Assembly: GCA_032164295.1 (NCBI GenBank)
Contig: JAJHTX010000006.1
Location: forward strand, 2,604,001-2,668,000
DNA: 64,000 nucleotides
Origin: Inonotus obliquus
Taxonomy: Eukaryota > Basidiomycota > Agaricomycetes > Hymenochaetales > Hymenochaetaceae
Reading direction: 5' to 3'
Shown here: positions 1 through 9,304 of the stretch, in pieces
Numbering within the stretch: position 1 is the stretch's first letter
Layout: each line of letters opens with the position of its first letter
Program-made: the position numbers and the translations under genes
Notes under the pieces: model-generated
The model's database searches: none
The model's input: only the letters and a program-made list of their open reading frames with translations
Told to the model about the DNA's origin: nothing

Positions 1-39
1 AGTCACGAGTAAACGCTCGGAACACGAGCCAAAACTAAC

Positions 40-341
40 GCTTTTGGTGGTCCTCTTGGCCGCGAAGTTTCTCTAAAAGTTCACACAATTAACAATCACC
101 TCCGAACGCGGAGAACGTGTTAATAAGCTTACATGTATGTGCACGGGCATTGATTTTTCTTGCAATTCGTGCATTTCGTACTGAGCCCGGGAGCCCCATC
201 ACAGCGAGTCTTTCTTCTGCGACAAAAATCGCATGCTCTATCGGACTTCCTTGCTGCACTTGCGGGCGCAGGAGTGGAAGGTCCCGGGTCGAGCTCTGGC
301 CTGTATTCGTCAATCTTTATTGAATAAGGCGCGTCGGACAT
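40..341 (-). CDS. Zn2Cys6 transcription factor, 5' part only (runs off the left edge)
   Basis: Two exons are visible: 341..133 and 72..40, with a GTAAGC...TTTAG intron. A further donor (GTTAGT) follows position 40 and the rest lies outside the window. The joined protein begins MSDAPYSIKIDEYRPELDPG and holds a complete binuclear zinc cluster at about residues 37-69, with spacing C-x2-C-x6-C-x9-C-x2-C-x6-C and the basic run CRRRKTRC. The cluster is followed by the linker I-E-T-S-R-P-R-G-P-P-K, typical of basidiomycete GAL4-type regulators. Such proteins bind DNA as nuclear transcription factors through the cluster. The gene diverges from SDHAF4. The target and the C-terminal regulatory domain cannot be seen. 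Confidence 0.8.
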
Positions 342-886
342 AAGGAAGCAGTGTGGCAGATAGAAGCCACAAATATGTTTGAGATATGTTGGACGCGTTC
401 GCGCAACAGAGACGTGCGGACGAGGGGCGCAAGACGAAGGAGAAGGAAAGCAAGAGGAAACAGAAACAAAAGTTTGAACAAACGGAAAGAGAATTTATAG
501 TTGTAGAAGATCAGCAACAAAGAAGAGGACGATGAGCCCCCTCCCTGGTGGGGAAGGTGCTGCGGAATGACGAATTGTCCTTATTTGGTCGGGCGTCTAA
601 ACTGAATCTCCGTCAAAGAATAGATCGTGCATTTTAGGGTTTATTACTAATTCAGGAAGGTATAGATTCCGAACATCCGACTCTGCACGTGGCCTTGCCG
701 AGCCGAGTCCGAAGGGCTGATCCCGACGCTTGAAGTTGTCATCCGGAATTAGTCACCTTCTTCCACGCGTCGGTATTGACCGACGCGGTATGGAGAGTGA
801 CCGTGTGGACTCTGTGACAACATCCGAGATGACCCGACAGCCGCCGTATCATTGCCGAAGCTTCTTGCTCATCAACCACCACCACC
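342..886. other. divergent intergenic region, no gene seen
   Basis: This 545-base region lies between the divergent Zn2Cys6 gene and SDHAF4 and presumably carries both promoters. I see no clear TATA box and no conserved reading frame. Confidence 0.5.
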
Positions 887-1267
887 ATGTTCTCATCGAT
901 GTTTCTTAACCTTCGATCAGTACCAAGACGGGCCGCCCTGTGTGTGTCTTCACACACGCGCAGTCTATCCAATTCACTCTTAAACCGTCCATCACCCCCT
1001 CCACTTCCACCAAAAGAACAGCGCGAATTCGAAGAACTCGTTCGTTCAGCGGCCGCACCTGCATCTTCCGTAGACGTAAACTCAGAAGTGGCAGCTCTCC
1101 AAGCCCGCATATCAAAGGGTGAGGAGTTGCACCCCGACGCTCGAAAGCCTCTCCAATCAGAATTCGAAGGCGAAACAAATCCCGTGACAGGCGAGGTCGG
1201 TGGACCGAAACGAGAGCCCCTTCGGCACGGCGATTGGAGCTATGGCGGTCGTATTTCGGACTTCTGA
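887..1267 (+). CDS. SDH8: Succinate dehydrogenase assembly factor 4 (SDHAF4/Sdh8, DUF1674)
   Basis: A single-exon 126-residue protein. The N-terminus (MFSSMFLNLRSVPRRAALCV) is rich in Arg/Ser and lacks acids, as expected for a mitochondrial presequence. The C-terminus carries the DUF1674 signature: N-P-V-T-G-E-V-G-G-P-K, then E-P-L-R-H-G-D-W-S-Y-G-G-R-I-S-D-F as the last residues. Family members bind flavinylated Sdh1 in the mitochondrial matrix and promote its docking with Sdh2 during complex II assembly. The length and the terminal GRISDF-like end are normal for the family. An in-frame ATG at 899 is an alternative start. SDH4, another complex II gene, lies 3.4 kb downstream. Confidence 0.9.
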   Translation: MFSSMFLNLRSVPRRAALCVSSHTRSLSNSLLNRPSPPPLPPKEQREFEELVRSAAAPASSVDVNSEVAALQARISKGEELHPDARKPLQSEFEGETNPVTGEVGGPKREPLRHGDWSYGGRISDF

Positions 1268-2919
1268 ATCTGAATTCTTCCTTCTGGAATGAATTGTCGT
1301 TATGTTGCCGTGATGATAGTAAGTTGGGATTGGTGTGAGTTCGGTTGCTTCTTGGCGGGTGCGCGGAACTCAATGGTAGATGAATTACGAAATTAAAGGA
1401 TATTTTTGTTCTTGAAGTACTGCGGATAACTCGTATAACGTGGTGCAGGACATTTCCGTCGTCGCTGCCTAAAAGCTACCCGGTTTTGGGGTCGATCACT
1501 AACTTTTTCCTTTCTGCTCATTGCTCTTTTACAACTGCTCCAGTTGCATATGGCGATAGAGCGCGTTGCAAGCTTTCTATCATCTCATCTCGTGTTCGAC
1601 CTCTCCGCCCTGAGCAAATCTAGAATGCCGCGTATCGAAGGAACTAGTTTGTACAAGAGCGCGATGCACTAGCATTCAGACTTCGATGCTTCTTACCACA
1701 TTCCGACAGTCATTCATTAGCACTCCTTTGGGCATTCTCATCCATCTAAGCCACCCTTTTTCGATACGAAACCTTCCTACCAAATGTGCTGAGCATCAGC
1801 GGCGTTACTAAGGGTTGTCGCCAAGGTTGTTCATTCGTATGTTTCTGTTGTTCCTGCTCCGTTAGCCTCTTTTCCCGTGCCGACGAGGTCCGAAGGGGCG
1901 CATGGATCTTCATAGGTCTTCATAAAAGTAGTATGGACCCTCAAAGACGCAGCGTTCTGGACCTGAGCGTGTGGACCTGAACGTAAATTTAACAGGACTT
2001 GCGAAACTAGAAACGGATTCGACGAGTCAACAGACGTTCTTGGCTGCGGATTCAGGAGAACTGGATTAACTCTGAGACATACGACCACACTGCCAGTGGT
2101 ATTCCATTCAAGGCAGTGTTTTCTGCGCAGCAATCTTAACGATTTGTCGTGCATGCACCAGAATAGCACTAGAATAGCACGATATGTGTCCGGGTCGAGA
2201 GAGCATCCGGGTCGAAGACACTAGGAACCGGAAAACTTGATAACAGTGCCCTGGGTGCGAAGGTCGCGGGAACAGGAAAGAAAATTTTGAAGACCGAGCG
2301 TCCGCCCGTACGTAAGAAATCCGCCTGGAGACTAAGATATCACAGGTCAGCAGGATTGATAAGATGGATCAGTCTCCGCAGCACCAGCTGTTCTGTTCTA
2401 TCATTAGAAGTACGATTGAAGCTCAACGGCAAGACACTAGAGAATTGAAGACCGACTAAAAGGGATGAGGGGGACGAGGGAACTCTCGCGCGAACGTCGC
2501 AGATCTGACTAACATCACCGATCCGGGATGGCGACAGGGAGGGTCTAGGTTCAGAGAAGTTTGATGCGTACAATCTTCGATGACGACAAGCAGCGACAAG
2601 CGCAGGAACGAAGACTTGGGTCAAAGACAAAGCTTGTGCAGGGGTTTAGGCGACCTTAAGTGCTCGGCACTGGATGGCACCCGATGGATGGCACATGTTG
2701 TGGTATGGACGCGATGCAACATGCATGGAGATAAATGCGTGGTATGATGTCTTAGGTCCCACAAGCGACACCAGAAGCATTAACAAGCCGTCGGAAAGGC
2801 ATTTCGCTTGAAGAGTACATTATCGGCATGTAAGCAAGAAGACAAAGGAAACGGGAGAACAACAGAATCTTCATATCGGAATCTCATTTCGGATTACTAA
2901 GTAAGCGTCCCAATCGGAA
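1268..2919. other. intergenic, 1.65 kb, no recognisable gene
   Basis: Only short unconserved frames occur here (a 112-codon minus-strand frame at 1831-2169 and a 96-codon frame at 2340-2630). Neither has a recognisable domain or convincing splice partners. The region holds the 3' ends of SDHAF4 and of the hemerythrin-like gene. Confidence 0.5.
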
Positions 2920-4379
2920 CTACATTGGAAGTCGGTCAATCTCCTCAAGCGTCCAGAATTTCCTCATGTTATCCCCTCGTAAGTCCTCTACTTCTTCGTC
3001 GAGGTGCCGCATTAGGAGGTCCCTAGAAATTCATATGAAGAAAGGGAAATCAGATTTTAGTTTCTGATTTCTCTGATAGAGAAGGATAGAGATAAGAGAA
3101 ATGAAATAGGATCTAGGAGGTACGCATCAAGGACATGTCGAGACGGAAACTAGCAAGCGTTGCCTAGTTTAGGCACGCACTTGTGTTGCCATTGCTAGAG
3201 CACAGTCACCTAGATACGGGATTTCACATGACACATTTGTGCCCGGACGGACAACCAAAGAGTCATTTACGATGGGTCAAAACACAAATGAGATTGGAAA
3301 CGAAGGAAAGGAATGGAAGAGATTTTGAACCAGATAAACTGAATGGAATATTCCAGTCAATGGTAGCCAGTGGGAGAGGAAGGCATCCAAATGAAATGGA
3401 TGACGGTGTTTGAATGGATAGTGAGATGAAAATAGTACTCACCGGAACGAATCAAAAGTTTCCCGCATACGCTGCGGAGAATACGTTGAAGGTTCTTCTC
3501 GGAATTCGCGAATGAGCGAACTTAATCGCACTAAGCCTGTGTTTCATACATTGATGGAATTACAATACACAAGTAGTAAAGTTAGTTCTAGAGGTAACGG
3601 GGTAATTGTGAAAAGGAAAAGAGCCTAGGTACTGAACTTACCGTCATGAATACCTTCATGTGAATTCCGATGTTGATCATTCTCCGCAAATGTGGGCATC
3701 TTCTTTGCTAGTTCGGGGAATATGAACCTCTAGAAATCGTCAAGTTAGTTCTATAAATATACTATCTGATTAGATTGGGGTGCTTTGACGGACTTCTTCT
3801 ATGGTATGGTGGGCCTCAAGATCTGAATACAGGATAAGTCGCCAGTCTCAGTGAGTAATGTTCGAGATATGCGAAGAGTATCTAGAATTTAGTTACGAAC
3901 GTTTCTTGAGACCTTCTGCTTCTCTGAGGTACATGTGTAAAGACATGCCCTGGTCGGTGAAGGATCCGTCTGCAAGCTTCATTCACTTCAATGCCTCGTA
4001 CTCAGCATTCACAGAATTCAAGACTTACCTCATACAGGTGATCAACTACTCGAAGAACATTAGCGTCAGAGTAGTGGGTACGTTTCCGAATATCGTAGTC
4101 AAACATACATTCGGTCTTGAAATAGTTGTGAAATCGTTCCATAGCCACCGCAAGCTGAAACAGACAGATAAAATTATAATCTTTTCTCGCTACATAAAGA
4201 AATTCTTTCATGGAACTCACCCTATTCCACCTTCTCTCTTCGTCCTTTGCTGCTCTTTCTGGTTCGCCTCCAGCCATATTGAAGCGTCGTCCTTCAACGT
4301 TCTTTCTTCCAAAAGTCCAAGATTTACTGCTAAAGTTCCTCAGTTGGAGCTTCGACCTTAGAGATACGAGCCTAAGCAT
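2920..4379 (-). CDS. Hemerythrin/HHE cation-binding domain protein
   Basis: Eight exons join without a phase error: 4379..4221, 4154..4109, 4045..4029, 3976..3901, 3822..3794, 3729..3642, 3536..3443, 3022..2920. The protein is 203 residues from the first ATG, or 169 from the second (4277, MAGGEPERAAKDE). Iron-ligand-like residues occur in the expected order: F-H-N-Y-F-K-T-E-F, E-A-H-H-T-I-E-E, D-Q-H-R-N-S-H-E-G-I-H, and the C-terminal R-H-L-D-E-E-V. The family forms a four-helix bundle with a di-iron site that binds oxygen or senses metal or redox state. The extra N-terminus from 4379 (MLRLVSLRSKLQLRNFSSK) is basic and Ser-rich without acids, resembling a mitochondrial presequence. Exon 3 is only 17 nt; an acceptor 3 nt upstream would also keep frame. 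Exon 5 uses a weak GTCCGT donor. The gene diverges from SDH4. Confidence 0.85.
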
Positions 4380-4490
4380 TCAACATCCCCCTCGACTTGT
4401 TTGGAAAGCGAGAACTTTATACCGTCTTTCAGGCGCTCCTGCTCACCTAACCGCGTCGAGAAGGTTTTTAGTCAAATGGATTACGCATGT

Positions 4491-4496
4491 CACGTG
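4491..4496. promoter_or_regulatory. CACGTG E-box
   Basis: A perfect palindromic CACGTG lies in the divergent promoter, about 205 bases upstream of the SDH4 start. It is a canonical bHLH-factor site in fungi. Function is inferred from sequence and position only. Confidence 0.4.
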
Positions 4497-4525
4497 TAAG
4501 AAAGGTTACAAAGTCCACGGTTGTC

Positions 4526-4530
4526 ATTGG
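4526..4530 (-). promoter_or_regulatory. CCAAT box (as ATTGG) upstream of SDH4
   Basis: The CCAAT pentamer lies on the minus strand about 172 bases upstream of the SDH4 ATG. In fungi the HAP2/3/5 complex binds this motif and controls respiratory genes, and a HAP2 gene lies in this window at 14-16.6 kb. A pentamer alone is weak evidence. Confidence 0.4.
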
Positions 4531-4701
4531 CCGACGGGAATGAGATGCCAGATTTGGAATCGGGTATGGTCGGAATGAGCAACTCATTCACGGCGCCGTG
4601 CCTCGTCTCCTGCAGCCTGCTTTCTCGTCGTCGACAACGATACTAATAACGACAAGATCGAGTTTGAGAGGCGAAGGTGATAGAAAGGAAGAATTGGTCT
4701 G

Positions 4702-5803
4702 ATGTCGTTGCCTGTATCTACGCTTTTGCGCGCTTCGCCGGCGTTGCGTCGTCCAGTTGCACGGTCGCTCGTTGGTTACATGCAAGGTGTGTATGACGTT
4801 GTTATACGCTTTTGAGGTGTTCCATTAACCGGTTGGTTGTCTATGCACAGCGAGTTCGACGGCTTCTGAAGCACCTCACTCGCCAGCGTCCTATCGCTAT
4901 GTTCCAGGTGGACGTACGTCTCTATTCTCCACTCACACCTCCACAACTCGAACTTAACACCAACTACATACTCTTACAGCTATCTACAAAGGGACAGTAA
5001 ACGACCCAACGACCTTCCCACCTCCATCCAAAACACATGGCTCGTACCACTGGGCCTTTGAACGTCTGCTTTCTGGCGCACTTGTACCGATCACTGCTGC
5101 CGCGTTCGTGACGACGGGAAGTCAATACCCACTTATTGACGCTTTACTTGGCGTTTCGCTCGTTATGCATAGTCATATCGGCGTGAGTGTCCTTCCTTCT
5201 TTTCAGTTTGGTTATACCTGTTCTTTGGGTGAGGGGAATGTGCTGCGTGTTACTCGGGAGCACATTGGGTTGGTTACTACTCTTCGGAAATTTTGATGCT
5301 GTTAGGCATCTGACTGTATGATTTGTGAAGTGTTCTCAACGCCTTGCATCGTTACTGCGCGATTATGCTTCCGCGTATCCTCTGAGAGACCCGCACAGCA
5401 ATTAATCTATTTGAAGAACTTTCTCCTTCCGCTCCATCCAGCTATCATGAATCAACATACACATCGCAGACGAACTATTCTGCCCAATCATTCGATCTTG
5501 TTATCCATCTCCACTAAGAGTTGCGCACTGACTCCTTCTCCCCGACTTTTACGCTTAGTTTGAATCAATCCGTATCGACTATCTCCACCCGCGGAAGTTC
5601 TCCATTCTCGGACCCATTGTCAAGTGGGCAGTCCGCGGACTAACTGCCGGTGCGGTATATGGTGTATTTGCATTCAACACAAATGACATCGGTACGTGTT
5701 TTCTCCGTTGCTACTGTCTCTGCGTCTCTATTGTATGTTGATGGTGATTTTCCCCCTATGAACAGGTCTCTGTGAGTTGATCGCAAGAATTTGGCACGCA
5801 TGA
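4702..5803 (+). CDS. SDH4: Succinate dehydrogenase membrane anchor subunit CybS
   Basis: Five exons: 4702..4786, 4851..4913, 4980..5182, 5559..5691, 5766..5803; 173 residues. Hallmarks of the family are present: K-G-T-V-N-D-P-T-T-F, T-H-G-S-Y-H-W-A-F-E-R, the haem-ligand segment M-H-S-H-I-G, D-Y-L-H-P-R-K-F near the quinone site, and the C-terminal N-T-N-D-I-G-L. The N-terminus (MSLPVSTLLRASPALRRPVA) is a mitochondrial presequence. With SDH3 it anchors complex II in the inner membrane and contributes haem b and the ubiquinone site. Intron 3 is long (376 nt). This is the only intact copy of a local triplication. The start is supported by the presequence and by its alignment with both decayed copies. 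Confidence 0.93.
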
Positions 5804-6611
5804 TAAGAAACTGGTGTTCAACGTCAATCGTCTCCAAGTCGTCTTCACCAGTTTGACCTTTCATTAGCATGTATCACTTCTTTCTAGGCTTCGCAATAAA
5901 GAACTCGACCGCAAGTGCACTGATTTGAACACGACGCTGAAGAATCCGTCTTATTGCCGATCTTTTACCTTTTCCGAATTATCCACGTGGTTGGGAATGG
6001 ACATGATGTACTTGTTGTGTTGACATCTGCTTGGCTCGGTTCTGGCTAGGATACTCAATTGACTCTTTTCTGGTCGATTGAATGCGGCTGGTGATAATCG
6101 GCTGGTAACCTTATTCTGTTCGCAGTGCTGAAACGTTCTGTAACTTTCAAGTCTGGAGGATTAAAGACGGCTTTGGCGATCGTATTGTTCAAGAAGCAAC
6201 TAATCCAAAATCCACGGCCCAATCGAGAGCACAAGAAATTCGAAGCAGAACCTACAGGCCAGACCTCTTTTGCCTCTTTTTGTTCTCATGCTTGTATTAA
6301 CGTCTTCAGCTTCGCAGAAAGCAAGCTGCGCCAAACGGAGCCAGTGATCTACAAGTTGCTTAAAGAGTCCATGCGGTGAAAGTTGTGCTTCAGTGCACCG
6401 AATCATAACTTTATATGGGATGAGTAAAGAGATGGAGTTCTTCATCGTCGGCTCCGGACGGAATGACGGCTCATTCATGTTGCCTCGTCCGTCCAGCCAG
6501 TTGTTTGAGCGTGTCCTGCCTGCAACTCGTTTTCTCCTCGTCGTCGATGATAGTAGTACTGACAAGATCATGTTTAAGAGGTAAATGAGATAGGAAGAAA
6601 GAACTGGTCCG
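5804..6611. other. SDH4 3' flank and repeated upstream DNA, no separate gene
   Basis: The first part is SDH4 3' flank. From about 6090 it is the upstream part of repeat unit 2. The short frames here are not conserved between repeat units, which argues against coding. Confidence 0.6.
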
Positions 6612-7571
6612 ATGCCATTGCCTGTATCTATGTTTCTGCGCTTTGCTGGCGTTGCATCGTCCAGTTGCACGGTTGCTTGCTGGTTACATTAGGGTGCGTG
6701 TATGTTACAGTTCTAAGCTCTTGCCTATTAATCGATTATCTATGCGCAGCGCGTTAGACGGCTTCTGAAGCTCATCTCACCAGCATTTTATCGCTGTATG
6801 TAATCTATCTCCGCGCTCACACCCACAACCCACAACTTAACACCAATCATATACTCTTACAGGACCCAATGGCTTCTCGCATTCATCCGAAACACATAGC
6901 TCTTATCACTGCGCTTTTGAGCATTTACTTTCTGGCGCACTTGTACCGACCACTGCTGCCGCGCTCGTGGCAACGGGAAACCAAATACTTGGTGTTTCGC
7001 TCGTTATGCATAATCACATTAGCGTGAGTATTCATTTTTAGGTTATTCTGTCCTTTGGGCGTGGAGATTGGGTTTGGTAGATAGTGAGATGGTTGACCGA
7101 TTGTATTACGCGTAAGGAGGCAATTCGGTTCCTTCTTTTTCGGATGATGAATGATTGCATGATGCCTTGCAACGCTACTGCCCAAGAGACGCTTCCGAAC
7201 ATTTACTAAGGATACCCGCACAGCGACCAGCTTGCTCCACCAACCATCATGAATCAACACACGTATCGCACTCAAAGTCTTCTGCCCAATCATTCGATCT
7301 TGTCACCCATCTTTACTAGAGACTGCGCGCTGACCTTCATCCCGACTTTTATGCGCAGGTCGATCAATCTGTATCGTGTCGATCATCTCCACCCTCGGAC
7401 TAACCGGCGGTGTGGTGTATGGTGTATTTGCATTCAACACAAATGACATCGGTGCGCGTTTTCCTTGCGATCTTATTTTTTTCCATATCCCAACTATGTG
7501 CTGATTTTGATTTTTTTCCCTGTCGGCAAATATCTGCGAGATGACCGCGAGAATTTAATACGCATGGTGAG
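6612..7571 (+). pseudogene. decayed SDH4 copy 2
   Basis: The alignment to SDH4 is clear: the ATG context, the first coding stretch (C-C-T-G-T-A-T-C-T), the core exon around 6905-7025 and the fourth and fifth exons around 7370-7565. It is broken in several ways. A one-base loss in exon 1 shifts the frame into a stop. About 20 bases are missing where SDH4 encodes Y-P-L-I-D-A. The H-S-H haem-ligand region reads H-N-H. Most of exon 4, including the D-Y-L-H-P-R-K-F segment, is shortened. The last exon contains a TAA. It cannot encode a functional CybS. Confidence 0.85.
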
Positions 7572-7788
7572 AACATAGTATCAGCGTCAATCAACTTGAA
7601 TTCGCCTTCAGGAGTTTAACTTTCTTAGCAGCACTTCGCAATGAAGAACAGAACACGACCGCAAATCCACCGTTTGAACGCAAAGCTGAATAATCCGTTA
7701 TTACCGATCTTTTACCTTTTCCGAATTATCCACGTGTTGGGAAACGGACGTGACGCGGTTGTTGTCATTTGTTTGGTTTGATTTTAGA

Positions 7789-8000
7789 GTCGACTTGATC
7801 TTTTTTTAAAAAAAATTGAATTTATTACGCGCGTCAGTAATTCTAGTTACAAGTGCGCGGTAGGTAAAACTACGTGGTGATAGGAACTCTAGGAGTGGTG
7901 GAGAAATAAACGCAGGGAAATGGTGGTAGTATGGTGCTCTAAAGCAAGGGCCTTATGGGCGCGTATCCGGGGAGTTAGGGGAATGCGTCGACTTGATCTT
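7789..8000. repeat. about 198-bp insertion bounded by 14-bp direct repeats
   Basis: The 14-mer GTCGACTTGATCTT occurs at 7789-7802 and again at 7987-8000. Between the two copies is DNA that is absent from the corresponding 3' flank of SDH4 copy 1. It begins with a T-run followed by an A-run. It may be a small mobile-element insertion with a target duplication, or a local slippage duplication. There is no coding potential. Confidence 0.55.
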
Positions 8001-8475
8001 GCATTGGGTAACTTTGCACTCAGTGAGTCTCAGATGATCGGATGTCTGACTTTTCTGGCCTATTGAATGCGGCTGGGAACCTCATTTTGCTTGAGGTGCT
8101 TAAATGTTCTGCAACTTTCGAGTTTGGAGGGTAGGATGTAGACGAACTGGCAACTTTGGCGATGTTGTTCAAGAAGGGGCAGCTTATCCGGAATCCACGT
8201 CCCAGCCAGTCGAGTTCACAAGAGGATCGGCCATCGCCTTTTCTGCACCGTTTTTGTTGCAATCATCTCTTCTGCTCTCGAGCAGCTTGTTATAAGACAT
8301 GGAAAGTTGTGTTCTTAAAGAGGCCAGGCGATGAAAGTTACGTCTCAGTACACCGATTCATAACTTATACTGGCGGAGTGAAAGGATGGTGCCCTCCATC
8401 GTCGCCGACGACAATAGTAATAACAACAAGATAGTGCTTGAGAGGTGAGGGTGATAGAAAGGAAGAACTGGACCG

Positions 8476-8943
8476 ATGTCGTTACTTGTATCTACGCTTT
8501 TGCTTCGGGCCGGCGGGCGGTGCATCGTTCGGTTGAACAATCACTCGATACCTACATGCGAGGTGAGCATAATACCGTGCCACGTTTTCAAGTTGTTTCA
8601 TTGATTAATCGTCTAATCGCCTATGCGCAGAGTGTTCGAAGGCTTCTGAGCTCCTCATTAACCCGCGACCTATCGCTATGTTCCAGGTGGACGTATGTCT
8701 CTATCTCCACTCACACCTCCAAATTCCACAACTTTGACACTATCTGTGTACTCTTGCAGCCATCTCCAGAGGAATAGTAAACGACCCAACGACCTTCCCA
8801 CCTCCATCCAACACACATGGTTCTACTACAGGGCCTCTGAACGTTCACTTTATGGCGCACATGTACAATTACTGCGGCCGCATTCGTGACGACGGGAAGT
8901 CAATAATGCTTTTGACGCATTACTTGGTGTTTTCGCTCTTTGC
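8476..8943 (+). pseudogene. decayed, truncated SDH4 copy 3
   Basis: Homologous to SDH4 exons 1-3, including an intact acceptor and the V-N-D-P-T-T-F-P-P-P-S stretch near 8780-8815. Exon 1 is frame-shifted by indels. A base is lost where SDH4 encodes G-S-Y-H-W, shifting the rest of exon 3. Similarity ends around position 8943, before the haem-ligand motif, so exons 4 and 5 are gone. Confidence 0.85.
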
Positions 8944-9304
8944 TGACGGCGGAGAGTCATGATATGAATCGATTCTTTGCTCAACCTCAGATCTCGAGTC
9001 TTTGTCCCTCAATTATTCCAGCACTATATACTACTAGCGTAGTCCTCCTTGCTGTCGCAGTCCGTGTCTCATTATTTTCTTGAAAATTCTAGTCACGGAT
9101 GGAATACTCAAATGGCAACTTTGTTCCGGACCATTAACACCATAATCACAATCTGAATACATAAAAGAATCACAAGGCGAGATTTGTAATGACCATATCC
9201 TTCATGTCCCCTTTCCTTTGCCCCAGTTCCGAAATATGTTGAATTAATTTCCATGAGCTGGAACTTCGGATGTATGATCGGCCATGGCGCTCAAGTTGAA
9301 AAAC
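8944..9304. other. intergenic, nothing recognised
   Basis: Short spacer between the third SDH4 relic and the 3' end of locus A. No reading frame or repeat stands out. Confidence 0.5.

Larger units (their letters stand above)
4380..4701. promoter_or_regulatory. bidirectional promoter between the hemerythrin-like gene and SDH4
   Basis: Only 322 bases separate the two divergent start codons. The region contains a CACGTG E-box and an inverted CCAAT box, listed separately. Copies of its SDH4-proximal part recur upstream of both SDH4 pseudogenes. Confidence 0.6.
4555..8945 (+). repeat. tandem triplication of the SDH4 region
   Basis: Three diverged direct repeats run head to tail: about 4555-6090 (intact SDH4), about 6090-7790 (decayed) and about 8030-8945 (decayed and truncated). 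Similarity covers promoter-proximal DNA, exons, introns and 3' flank. For example, the flank at 5888-6000 recurs at 7630-7755, and 6090-6230 recurs at 8065-8225. Copies 2 and 3 share extra upstream sequence (6090-6420 with 8065-8390) that is not seen upstream of copy 1. Confidence 0.85.

Noticed and set aside
5318..5563. Open frame inside SDH4 intron 3
   Set aside because: The flanking exons encode continuous CybS sequence across it and the frame is not kept in copy 2.
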